A stretch of 21,237 bases of DNA from Rubritepida sp. (GTDB lineage: Bacteria; Pseudomonadota; Alphaproteobacteria; Acetobacterales; Acetobacteraceae): assembly GCA_007129145.1 (NCBI GenBank), contig SKWC01000180.1:1-21237 (forward strand), written 5' to 3'. Made by a program: the position numbers and the translations under genes. Position 1 is the first letter of the stretch. Every line of letters starts with the position of its first letter. Below the pieces are notes generated by a model. It was given only the letters and a program-made list of their open reading frames with translations, searched no databases and was not told the origin of the DNA. Positions 6,252 through 12,709 of the stretch are shown one piece after another.

Positions 6252-6815
6252 TCATGCCGCCGAGGGCTTTGGCGCGGGTCGTGGCAAATCTGCCAGCCTG
6301 CGGTCCAGGAACTCCAGCGCCGATTCGATGTCTGGCGCGGTCGGGCGCAGCCAATAGGCAAGCGTGGCCGCATAGATGGCGGCCAGGGTGGCGCGGCGCG
6401 TGTACCAGGAGAAGTCGCTCGACCGGTCGCCCGCGGCATACCAGATCGCCGAGACGCTGCGTGCGGTGCAGCGCGCGGCCACCGGCAGGTTCCAGGGCAG
6501 GCTGAGCAGCGCCATGGCGGCGCGCAGCGCCTCGCGATGCGGCTCGACCAGTGCGAGGCGCAGGGCAACCACCGCGCGGATGCGCTCCGGCGTGCGAAGC
6601 CCGGAGATGTCCTCGGCCAGGGCGGCTTCCTCCATGCGGCGGTCCACTAGGGCGCACCAGGCCTCGATGGCCCCGGTCACGCCGCCGGGGAAGGCGCTGG
6701 CCAGCATGTCCGGCGGCTCGCCGGTATCCTCGAGCGCCCGGCGCAGGGTCTCCTGCGTCCAGCCCTCGGTCTCGGCCCGCCGCACGGCGGCCTCGATCAG
6801 CGCGTCCTCACTCAT
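6252..6815 (-). CDS. COQ9-family protein (ubiquinone biosynthesis)
   Basis: COQ9 proteins bind lipid/quinone intermediates and support COQ7-type hydroxylation in ubiquinone synthesis. The 187-residue product has an N-terminal TetR-like helical part (about 1-60) and the family signature IWYAAGDRSSDFSWYTRR (124-141) followed by AIYAATLAYWL (146-156) and a C-terminal helix. The ATG at 6815 is chosen because the family begins MSEDALIEAAVRRA and because it overlaps the deformylase stop in GATGAGTGA by 8 bases, implying translational coupling. The same frame stays open upstream inside def, but that extension has no family resemblance. Confidence 0.9.
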   Translation of the reverse strand: MSEDALIEAAVRRAETEGWTQETLRRALEDTGEPPDMLASAFPGGVTGAIEAWCALVDRRMEEAALAEDISGLRTPERIRAVVALRLALVEPHREALRAAMALLSLPWNLPVAARCTARSVSAIWYAAGDRSSDFSWYTRRATLAAIYAATLAYWLRPTAPDIESALEFLDRRLADLPRPAPKPSAA

Positions 6816-7311
6816 CGCGCGCGGCCTCGGCGCGGGCGAGTTCCTCGGTGAAGCCAAGCATCGAAAGATCCTCCATGCGCATCAGATAGAAGATGCCGTC
6901 GAGATGGTCATTCTCGTGCTGCAGCACGCGCGCGCCGAGGCCGCTGGCCTCGCCCTCCACCGGCGCGCCATGCTGGTCGAAGCCGCGCCAGGCCACGCGG
7001 GCGTGGCGCGGCACCTGCCCGCGCAGGCCGGGAATGGACAGGCAGCCCTCCCAGCCCAGTTCGAGCATGTCGTCCAGAGGGATGATCTCGGGGTTGAACA
7101 GGACGCGCAGGCGGTCGGCGTCGCGCCAGAGGAACAGGCGCAGCGGCACATGCACCTGCGGCGCGGCCAGGCCGATGCCGCCCGAGTCGAGCAGCGTCTC
7201 CGCCATGTCGGCCACCAGGCGGCGCATGTCGGGCGCGGTCGGATCGGCCACCGGGGCCGCCTGTCCAAGCAGTACCGGATGCCCCATGCGGGCGATCTTC
7301 AGCAGCGCCAT
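6808..7311 (-). CDS. def: Peptide deformylase
   Basis: Peptide deformylase removes the formyl group from the initiator methionine of nascent chains. All three metalloenzyme motifs are intact in the 167-residue protein: GGIGLAAPQ (44-52), EGCLS (88-92, metal ligand Cys90) and QHENDHLDG (131-139, ligands His132 and His136, catalytic Glu133). The ATG at 7311 gives the family N-terminus MALLKIARMG; the open frame further upstream lies in the rpsU promoter region and antisense to rpsU. There is no fmt next to it, so it may be a second deformylase; that cannot be judged from this window. It is divergent from rpsU and overlaps coq9. Confidence 0.95.
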   Translation of the reverse strand: MALLKIARMGHPVLLGQAAPVADPTAPDMRRLVADMAETLLDSGGIGLAAPQVHVPLRLFLWRDADRLRVLFNPEIIPLDDMLELGWEGCLSIPGLRGQVPRHARVAWRGFDQHGAPVEGEASGLGARVLQHENDHLDGIFYLMRMEDLSMLGFTEELARAEAARDE

Positions 7312-7366
7312 GGTCACTTCTTCTCCCGCTCGCACAGGTGGCCTCTTCGCGCGCCACGGAAAGGGC

Positions 7367-7395
7367 TTGGCATGGATGCGCGGTCTTGGTAAATG
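7367..7395 (+). promoter_or_regulatory. Candidate rpsU promoter
   Basis: TTGGCA (7367-7372, 5 of 6 to consensus) and TAAATG (7390-7395) with a 17-base spacer lie about 80 bases upstream of rpsU in the def-rpsU divergent region. Confidence 0.35.
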
Positions 7396-7407
7396 GAGGT
7401 GAGGCAC

Positions 7408-7437
7408 GGGGCGTGTGACGCCGTCGGCCCCTTTTTT
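7408..7437 (+). promoter_or_regulatory. Terminator-like element in the rpsU leader
   Basis: GGGGC (7408-7412) can pair with GCCCC (7427-7431), followed directly by six T (7432-7437), upstream of the rpsU start at 7474. A competing stem GGCGT/ACGCC (7410-7414/7418-7422) would break it. It could be an attenuator, but the stem is short. Confidence 0.35.
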
Positions 7438-7473
7438 CGTTCCGCGAATCCAGCCCCAAGGAGAGATGCCCGC

Positions 7474-7677
7474 GTGCAAGTCGTCGTCCGGGACAACAAT
7501 GTCGATCAGGCGCTGAAGGCGCTCAAGAAGAAGCTGCAGCGCGAAGGTGTGTTCCGCGAGATGAAGCTGCGCCGGCACTATGAGAAGCCGTCGGAGCGCC
7601 GTGCGCGTGAGGCCGCCGAGGCTGTGCGCCGCGCCCGCAAGGTCGAGCGCAAGCGTCTCGAGCGCGAGGGCTTCTGA
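7474..7677 (+). CDS. rpsU: 30S ribosomal protein S21
   Basis: This 67-residue, very basic small-subunit protein matches S21 along its length: MQVVVRDNNVDQALKALKKKLQREG, REMKLRRHYEKPSERRAREAAEAVRRARK, and the Arg/Lys-rich end. Translation starts at GTG 7474, supported by AAGGAG 9 bases upstream and by the family N-terminus; an in-frame ATG at 7393 would add 27 unrelated residues. A terminator hairpin starts at the base after the stop codon, so rpsU is a single-gene transcript. It is divergent from def-coq9. Confidence 0.95.
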   Translation: MQVVVRDNNVDQALKALKKKLQREGVFREMKLRRHYEKPSERRAREAAEAVRRARKVERKRLEREGF

Positions 7678-7699
7678 ACCGCGCGACCCGCGTGGTTTT
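7678..7699 (+). terminator. rpsU terminator
   Basis: ACCGCGC (7678-7684) pairs with GCGTGGT (7690-7696; one G-U pair) across a GACCC loop, followed by TTT, immediately after the rpsU stop. The T-run is short (four including the last stem base) but the position is typical. Confidence 0.6.
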
Positions 7700-7752
7700 C
7701 CCTTGCCCATGACAGGCCGGAAGCCGATGCTCGCCCCGTTCGATGACGGGGG

Positions 7753-8157
7753 GTGGTGTCCGTGCCTGCTGCGCGCTGGTCCTTCCTGCTGCTGTGCGCG
7801 ACTCCCTGGCTGCTGACGGGTGGGGAGGCTGCGGCGCAGGCCTGCACCGAATTTCAGCGCCTGGAAATGGAACGCCGCGGTTTCCCCGCCTGGGAGATCA
7901 TGCGGCTGTGTGGCCCGCGGCCGCGGCCCGCGCCTGACCGGACGCCATCCGATGAGGCGACGCGGCCCGAGCCGCAGCCGCCTGGCACCCGCAGCCTCCG
8001 CCCGCCCCCTGCTTCGCAGCCGGCCCCGCGGCCCGTGGTGCCCATGGCACTCTGCGTCACGCCACTTGGCTCCTGCCGCCTGGCCGAACGCCTGCCGCCG
8101 GGCAGCCCCTGCACCTGCCCCAGCCCCTGGGGATCCATGCGCGGGAGCGTGCGATGA
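7753..8157 (+). CDS. Secreted proline-rich protein with a C-terminal four-Cys motif
   Basis: The 134-residue product has a signal peptide (about 1-30, cleavage after AAAQA), a short helical part (31-53, with Cys31 and Cys53), a Pro-rich linker (55-97) and a C-terminal motif CVTPLGSCRL...GSPCTCPSPWG with Cys 101, 108, 120 and 122. I recall this C-x6-C-x11-C-x-C pattern from small secreted alphaproteobacterial proteins without assigned function. The start is uncertain: GTG codons occur at 7753, 7756 and 7762, and a G-rich stretch before 7762 could serve as RBS. Its stop overlaps the next gene (ATGA, 8154-8157), so the two are translationally coupled. Confidence 0.7.
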   Translation: MVSVPAARWSFLLLCATPWLLTGGEAAAQACTEFQRLEMERRGFPAWEIMRLCGPRPRPAPDRTPSDEATRPEPQPPGTRSLRPPPASQPAPRPVVPMALCVTPLGSCRLAERLPPGSPCTCPSPWGSMRGSVR

Positions 8158-8876
8158 ACGCAGCCGATCTCTCGGCCCTTGCGGATGCCGCGGGCAACAT
8201 CAGCGCCTTCACGGCGCGCGACGGCGTCTTCGCCCTCGCGCTTCTGGTCCTGTTCGCCGCGCCCGCGCTTGTCTTCTGGTTCGTGCGCAACGGGCTTCTG
8301 CAATCCGGCGCCGACCCCGTCGCGCAGCAGAAGATCGTCAAGGAATACGCGGATTATCTGCGCGTCACGCGATATCTCGCGGCGGTGCTGACGCTCGCGG
8401 CGGGTGGCTTCTGGATCTACAAGGAAACCGCCGAGTTCAACCGCGTGGTGGACGGGCTGCGCAGCGCCGCGGCCGAGCACGGCGGCCAGATGGCTCAACT
8501 GCGCGAGCAGGTGTCGGCGCTGCAGGCCGAGAACGAGGTGCTGCGCAGCCGCGCCATCGTCATCTACGGCACGGTCGAGGGGTTGCAGCACTACGACATC
8601 CTGCGGGTGCTGAGCATGGACCCGCTGCTCATCCTGAACCGGGTCATCTTCAACGACCGCCCCATCTGGTATTTCGCGGTGATCCTGACATCGGCGCCGG
8701 AGCCGGGGCAGGAGCTGCGGATGCTGTATGAGTGCGTGCCCACCGTGCCGGGTGTCGCCTGCGAGATTGACGAGGCCGAGATCCGCGTCGCCCTGCCCGA
8801 GCGCGTCAGCGCGGGCCATCCGATTTCGTTCGAATTCCTGCGCGGTGACCGGATGCTGCGCCCGCGCAGGGCGTGA
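8154..8876 (+). CDS. Membrane protein with two TM helices and a coiled coil, unknown function
   Basis: The 240-residue product has two predicted membrane helices (about 24-44 and 73-88) separated by a short charged loop (QSGADPVAQQKIVKEYADYLRV), then a coiled coil (about 92-133: LREQVSALQAENEVLRSR) and a C-terminal beta-rich domain (135-240) with two cysteines (194 and 203). By the positive-inside rule the Lys/Arg-containing loop is probably cytoplasmic, so both termini would be periplasmic. I do not recognise the domain. Its start overlaps the secreted Cys-motif gene by 4 bases; the pair probably works together at the envelope. Confidence 0.75.
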   Translation: MNAADLSALADAAGNISAFTARDGVFALALLVLFAAPALVFWFVRNGLLQSGADPVAQQKIVKEYADYLRVTRYLAAVLTLAAGGFWIYKETAEFNRVVDGLRSAAAEHGGQMAQLREQVSALQAENEVLRSRAIVIYGTVEGLQHYDILRVLSMDPLLILNRVIFNDRPIWYFAVILTSAPEPGQELRMLYECVPTVPGVACEIDEAEIRVALPERVSAGHPISFEFLRGDRMLRPRRA

Positions 8877-8904
8877 GGACCACGGGGGCAATGCTGGCGG
8901 CGGT

Positions 8905-8925
8905 TCAAGCCGGAGCGCGGCTTGA
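8905..8925. repeat. Inverted repeat overlapping a -35 box
   Basis: TCAAGCCG (8905-8912) and CGGCTTGA (8918-8925) form a perfect 8-bp inverted repeat with a 5-base centre. Its right arm overlaps the TTGACC -35 candidate of the next gene. It may be a repressor site or, as RNA, a terminator stem for the upstream operon (no T-tract follows). Confidence 0.4.
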
Positions 8926-8950
8926 CCCTATGGCAAGCTGAACATACCGT
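8922..8950 (+). promoter_or_regulatory. Candidate promoter of the PagL-like gene
   Basis: TTGACC (8922-8927, 5 of 6) and TACCGT (8945-8950) are separated by 17 bases, ending 26 bases before the ATG at 8977. The region downstream is unusually A-rich for this genome, as expected around a start site. Confidence 0.45.
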
Positions 8951-8976
8951 AACAAATCCACAAAGAGACAGATCCA

Positions 8977-9624
8977 ATGACACGCTGCTGCCGTGCTCTC
9001 CTCCTGACTGGGTTGGCGCTGGGTGTCGCTTGGCCAGCCGTGGCCAGTGCAGAGGCGAGCCGCGAGCGGGACTGGCAGGTCAGCGTCTATGGGGCGCAAT
9101 GGGCGGACAGCCGCATCCTGGATATCCCGGTCCAGACCGTGACCGGTAGGCTGCGCTTCGAGCGGAGCTATTACGTCGGGCTCGGCGTCACGCGGACGCT
9201 GATCCGCTCCTACGACCTGCCCCTGCCGCTGATCGGCACGCTGCGCGGGAACAGCCTGGAGCTGGACACGAGCCTGCTGCGCCATCTGGGACGGCAGGAC
9301 CATTGGGAGGTCGCCGCGGCGCTGGTGGGCCGCACCGGCCAGATCAGGCCCGGCGCTGGCATCGGCATCAACCTCGCCTTCGGGGCGGGCCTGTCCTATG
9401 CCCTCGGGCGGCCGCGTTTCGAACTGGGCCGGAATGGCGTTCGGGGCCAGGACAACTACCCGCTGCAGTTCCACCTGCTTGCCGAGGTCGAGTTCACCCA
9501 CGACAGCCTCGGCCCATGGTCGGTGCTGTCGCGCATCCACCACCGTTCGGGCGCCTATGGCGTCCTGGCACCGCAAAGCGCGGGCTCGAACTACATCGCG
9601 GTGGGTTTGCGCCGCTCCTTCTGA
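8977..9624 (+). CDS. PagL-like outer-membrane beta-barrel (lipid A deacylase-type)
   Basis: The 215-residue product has a signal peptide (cleavage near ASA, residue 25) and repeated amphipathic strands ending in a terminal Phe, typical of outer-membrane barrels. The C-terminal string SRIHHRSGAYG (185-195) followed by GSNYIAVGLRRSF resembles the His/Ser region of PagL-type lipid A 3-O-deacylases and acyloxyacyl-hydrolase-like barrels. If functional it would trim lipid A acyl chains; which residue is the acid partner is not clear from sequence alone. The ATG at 8977 is preceded by AAAGAGA and a promoter-like pair. It is a single-gene unit facing pntB. Confidence 0.7.
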   Translation: MTRCCRALLLTGLALGVAWPAVASAEASRERDWQVSVYGAQWADSRILDIPVQTVTGRLRFERSYYVGLGVTRTLIRSYDLPLPLIGTLRGNSLELDTSLLRHLGRQDHWEVAAALVGRTGQIRPGAGIGINLAFGAGLSYALGRPRFELGRNGVRGQDNYPLQFHLLAEVEFTHDSLGPWSVLSRIHHRSGAYGVLAPQSAGSNYIAVGLRRSF

Positions 9625-9636
9625 GCGGACGGGAAA

Positions 9637-9659
9637 GCCCGGGGGGAGTACCCCCGGGC
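9637..9659. terminator. Convergent hairpin between the PagL-like gene and pntB
   Basis: GCCCGGGGG (9637-9645) pairs with CCCCCGGGC (9651-9659), a perfect 9-bp stem with a 5-base loop in the 50-base gap between convergent genes. There is no T-tract on the plus strand and only TTT on the minus strand, so it could act weakly for pntB or in both directions. Confidence 0.5.
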
Positions 9660-9674
9660 GGAAGTCGGCAGCCG

Positions 9675-11075
9675 CTACTTCTGCAGCGACTGCACGATCT
9701 CCTGCGTGACCTTCTTCGCATCGCCGAACAGCATCATGGTGTTCGGGCGGAAGAACAGCTCGTTCTCGACGCCGGCATAGCCCGACGCCATGCCACGCTT
9801 GATGAAGAACACGGTCTTGGCGCGCTCCACATCCAGGATGGGCATGCCGTAGATGGCCGAGGACTTGTCGGTCTTGGCGGCCGGGTTGGTCACGTCATTC
9901 GCGCCGATCACGAAGGCCACGTCGGCGTCGGCGAACTCGGCGTTGATCTCCTCGAGCTCGAACACCTCGTCATAGGGCACGTTGGCCTCGGCCAGCAGCA
10001 CGTTCATGTGCCCCGGCATGCGGCCCGCGACGGGATGGATGGCGTATTTGATGTCCACGCCTTCCTTCTTCAGCAGGTCCGCCATCTCGCGCAGCACCTG
10101 CTGGGCCTGCGCCACCGCCATGCCATAGCCTGGCACCACGATGATCTTGGAGGCGTTCTTCATGATGAAGGCCGCGTCCTCGGGGCTGCCCGCCTTCACC
10201 GGCGCGCGCTCGGCCCCGTCGCCCGCGGCGGCCGTGGTGCCCTCGCCGCCGAAGCCGCCCAGCAGCACGTTGATGATGCTGCGGTTCATCCCCTTGCACA
10301 TGATGTAGGAGAGGATGGCGCCCGCAGCACCCACCAGCGCGCCGGTGACAATCAGCAGCAGGTTGCCGATGGTGAAGCCGATGCCCGCCGCCGCCCAGCC
10401 CGAGTAGCTGTTCAGCATGGACACGACCACCGGCATGTCGGCGCCGCCGATCGGGATGATGATCAGCACGCCCAGCACCAGCGCCAGGATCGCGATCACC
10501 CAGAACAGGAAGGGCGAGCCGGTCAGCACGAAGATGAAGGTCAGCACCAGGATGGCGATGGCCAGGCCCAGGTTCAGCTTGTGCTGCCCGTTGAAGATGA
10601 TGGGCGAGCCCGACATCCGCCCGTCCAGCTTCAGGAAGGCGATGACCGAGCCCGAGAAGGTGATGGCGCCGATGGCGAGGCCGATGGACATCTCGATCAG
10701 GGAGACGGTCTTGATGTTCCCCGGCTCGCCGATGCCGAAGCTCTGCGGGCTGTAGAGGGCGGCGGCGGCGACGAAGACGGCGGCCATGCCCACCAGGCTG
10801 TGGAAGGCCGCCACGAGCTGGGGCAGGGCGGTCATCTGGATGCGCTGGGCGATCACCGTGCCGATGGAGCCGCCGACCGCGATGGCCAGCACGATCAGCA
10901 CGAAGCCGCCGAAATCCATGCCCGAATTCAGCATGGTGGCGAGCACCGCCACCCCCATGCCGATCATGCCGTATTGCAGGCCCTGGCGCGACGTCTCGGG
11001 GTGCGAGAGGCCGCGCAGGGCCAGGATGAACAGGACGGAAGCCGCCAGATAGGCGAGCGTTGCGATGGTCAGCAT
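9675..11075 (-). CDS. pntB: NAD(P) transhydrogenase subunit beta
   Basis: PntB supplies half of the membrane domain and the NADP(H)-binding domain III of the proton-translocating transhydrogenase, which makes NADPH using the proton gradient. The 466-residue protein has a multi-helix membrane part (1-260) with His92 in AAFHSLVG and Asp213 in GGADMP, both key proton-path positions in the family. Domain III (about 290-466) shows GYGMAVAQAQ (316-325), GRMPGHMNVLLAEA, GANDVTNPAA (391-400) and FIKRGMASGYAG with the KR pair at 426-427. It lies 7 bases after pntAB and ends the operon. Confidence 0.98.
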   Translation of the reverse strand: MLTIATLAYLAASVLFILALRGLSHPETSRQGLQYGMIGMGVAVLATMLNSGMDFGGFVLIVLAIAVGGSIGTVIAQRIQMTALPQLVAAFHSLVGMAAVFVAAAALYSPQSFGIGEPGNIKTVSLIEMSIGLAIGAITFSGSVIAFLKLDGRMSGSPIIFNGQHKLNLGLAIAILVLTFIFVLTGSPFLFWVIAILALVLGVLIIIPIGGADMPVVVSMLNSYSGWAAAGIGFTIGNLLLIVTGALVGAAGAILSYIMCKGMNRSIINVLLGGFGGEGTTAAAGDGAERAPVKAGSPEDAAFIMKNASKIIVVPGYGMAVAQAQQVLREMADLLKKEGVDIKYAIHPVAGRMPGHMNVLLAEANVPYDEVFELEEINAEFADADVAFVIGANDVTNPAAKTDKSSAIYGMPILDVERAKTVFFIKRGMASGYAGVENELFFRPNTMMLFGDAKKVTQEIVQSLQK

Positions 11076-11082
11076 GGCGCGC

Positions 11083-11481
11083 TCAGCCCTTCTTCTTCTG
11101 GAACATGGACAGCATTCGGCGCGTGACCAGGAAGCCGCCGAAGATGTTCACCGAGGCCAGCAGCACCGCGGCCACGCCGAAGAAGCGGGCCAGGCTGCTG
11201 TCGGCCGCGGCGGCGGCCATGATGCCGCCCACCACGATGACCGAGGAGATCGCGTTGGTCACGCCCATCAGCGGGGAGTGCAGCGCGGGCGTCACGCTCC
11301 AGACCACATAGTAGCCCACGAAGCAGGCCAGCAGGAAAATGGTCAGCAGCATGAGGAAGGGGTTGGCCATCTGCGCCACCGGCTCGGCCGCCTCGGCCAT
11401 GCGCTGCGCGAAGGCGGCCAGTTCCGCGGCGCGCGCCGCGAGGTCGGAGGCCTGGGTGGCCAGTTCCGTCTGGGTGCTCAT
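11083..11481 (-). CDS. pntAB: NAD(P) transhydrogenase subunit alpha part 2
   Basis: This 132-residue subunit gives the alpha-side membrane helices. Three helices are visible (about 41-63, 74-92 and 97-119), with the conserved TPALHSPLMGVTNAISS (64-80). Residues 1-38 form an Ala-rich, probably amphipathic N-terminal extension longer than the minimum the family needs. The separate gene shows the three-subunit form known from Rhodospirillum rubrum rather than the fused alpha subunit of E. coli. It is 13 bases downstream of pntAA and 7 bases upstream of pntB. Confidence 0.96.
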   Translation of the reverse strand: MSTQTELATQASDLAARAAELAAFAQRMAEAAEPVAQMANPFLMLLTIFLLACFVGYYVVWSVTPALHSPLMGVTNAISSVIVVGGIMAAAAADSSLARFFGVAAVLLASVNIFGGFLVTRRMLSMFQKKKG

Positions 11482-11494
11482 CGGGGGTCTCCGT

Positions 11495-12616
11495 TCAGGC
11501 CGCGGGGGCGAACATCTTGTGGACCACGGCGCCGCCGCGGGTCAGCGCGACGCCCTCCACGATCTCATCCTCGGGGTTGAGCTTCGGCGCCTTCGCCTCC
11601 TTGTCCCAGAAGGTGGACAGGAAGGTCAGCAGGTTGCGCGAATAGAGGGCGCTGGCGGCGGCGGGGATGCGGCCGGGCCAGTTGGTGTAGCCCAGGATCT
11701 TCACGCCATTGTCCGTCACATGCAGCTCGCCCGGGCGGGTCATGGCGCAGTTGCCGCCGGCGTCGGCGGCGATGTCCACGATCACGCTGCCCGGCTTCAT
11801 GCTGGCCACCATCGCCTCGGTCACCAGCGTCGGCGCGCGGCGGCCCTGCACCAGCGCGGTGCAGATCACGACGTCCTGCTTGGCGATGTGCGCGGCCACC
11901 ACCTCGGCCTGCTTCGCATAGAACTCGGCCGAGAGCTGCTTGGCGTAGCCGCCGGTGGTCTGGGCGGCCTTGCTCTCCTCGTCCTCATAGCCGACGAAGC
12001 TGGCGCCCAGCGACTTGATCTCCTCCTTGGCGGCGGGGCGCACATCGGTGGCCGAGACGCGCCCGCCCAGGCGGCGGGCGGTGGCGATGGCCTGCAGCCC
12101 CGCCACGCCGGCGCCCATCACGAAGACATTGGCGGCGGGAACCGTGCCGGCCGCGGTCATCAGCATGGGAAAGCCGCGGTCGAAGGCGCCCGCGGATTCG
12201 ACGACGGCGCGGTAGCCCGCGAGATTCGCCTGCGAGGACAGCACGTCCATGCTCTGCGCGCGGGTGATGCGCGGCAGCAGCTCCATGGCGCAGGCATCCA
12301 CGCCGGCGTCGGCGAAGGCCTGCGCGGCCCCGGCATCGGCCTGCAGCGTGCCGATCAGCAGCGCGCCGCGCGGCAGCGGCGCTTCCGGCGCGCGCACCGC
12401 GAAGACGATGCCGGCACCTTCCAGCGCGGCGGCGGCATCGGCGGCCAGCGTCGCGCCCGCTGCCTCGTATTCGGCATCGGGCATGCCGGAGGCGTGGCCC
12501 GCCCCCTGCTGAACGGTCACATCGAGCCCGAGCGCGATGAGCTTCTTGACCGTCTCGGGCGTCGCCGCCACGCGGCTCTCGCCGGGCTTCGTCTCCTTCA
12601 GGACCGCAAGGCGCAT
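11495..12616 (-). CDS. pntAA: NAD(P) transhydrogenase subunit alpha part 1 (NAD-binding)
   Basis: This is the soluble domain I that binds NAD(H). The 373-residue protein starts MRLAVLKETKPGESRVAATP and carries the RQD loop residues Arg116, Gln121 and Asp124 (PRITRAQSMD), the Rossmann motif GAGVAGLQA (168-176), the following ATDVRP (189-194) and the mobile-loop region QTTGGYAKQLS. The C-terminus (LNPEDEIVEGVALTRGGAVVHKMF) is typical of the R. rubrum type. It is the first gene of pntAA-AB-B; a 93-base upstream gap holds a promoter-like pair and a palindrome. Confidence 0.98.
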   Translation of the reverse strand: MRLAVLKETKPGESRVAATPETVKKLIALGLDVTVQQGAGHASGMPDAEYEAAGATLAADAAAALEGAGIVFAVRAPEAPLPRGALLIGTLQADAGAAQAFADAGVDACAMELLPRITRAQSMDVLSSQANLAGYRAVVESAGAFDRGFPMLMTAAGTVPAANVFVMGAGVAGLQAIATARRLGGRVSATDVRPAAKEEIKSLGASFVGYEDEESKAAQTTGGYAKQLSAEFYAKQAEVVAAHIAKQDVVICTALVQGRRAPTLVTEAMVASMKPGSVIVDIAADAGGNCAMTRPGELHVTDNGVKILGYTNWPGRIPAAASALYSRNLLTFLSTFWDKEAKAPKLNPEDEIVEGVALTRGGAVVHKMFAPAA

Positions 12617-12648
12617 CAGGCCATATCCCCCAGCTCTGTGTCGGGGGG

Positions 12649-12660
12649 TGCATATGCACG
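12649..12660. repeat. 12-bp palindrome at the pntAA promoter
   Basis: GTGCATATGCAC is a perfect palindrome covering the candidate -10 of pntAA, 33 bases upstream of the start codon. A symmetric site on a -10 box is a typical repressor position; no known consensus is claimed. Confidence 0.4.
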
Positions 12661-12679
12661 CCGCGCGCCGCCGCGCAAG
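12650..12679 (-). promoter_or_regulatory. Candidate pnt operon promoter
   Basis: On the minus strand TTGCGC (12679-12674) and TATGCA (12655-12650) are 18 bases apart, about 35 bases upstream of the pntAA ATG. The -35 is a weak match; support comes mainly from position. Confidence 0.35.
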
Positions 12680-12709
12680 ACGTCGTAACGGTAGCGCAAG
12701 CCGTTGCGG

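Noticed and set aside
9303..11126. Very long plus-strand open frame opposite pntB
   Set aside because: The translation is His/Gly/Asp-rich low complexity and lies antisense to an unmistakable pntB; long antisense frames are expected at this GC content.
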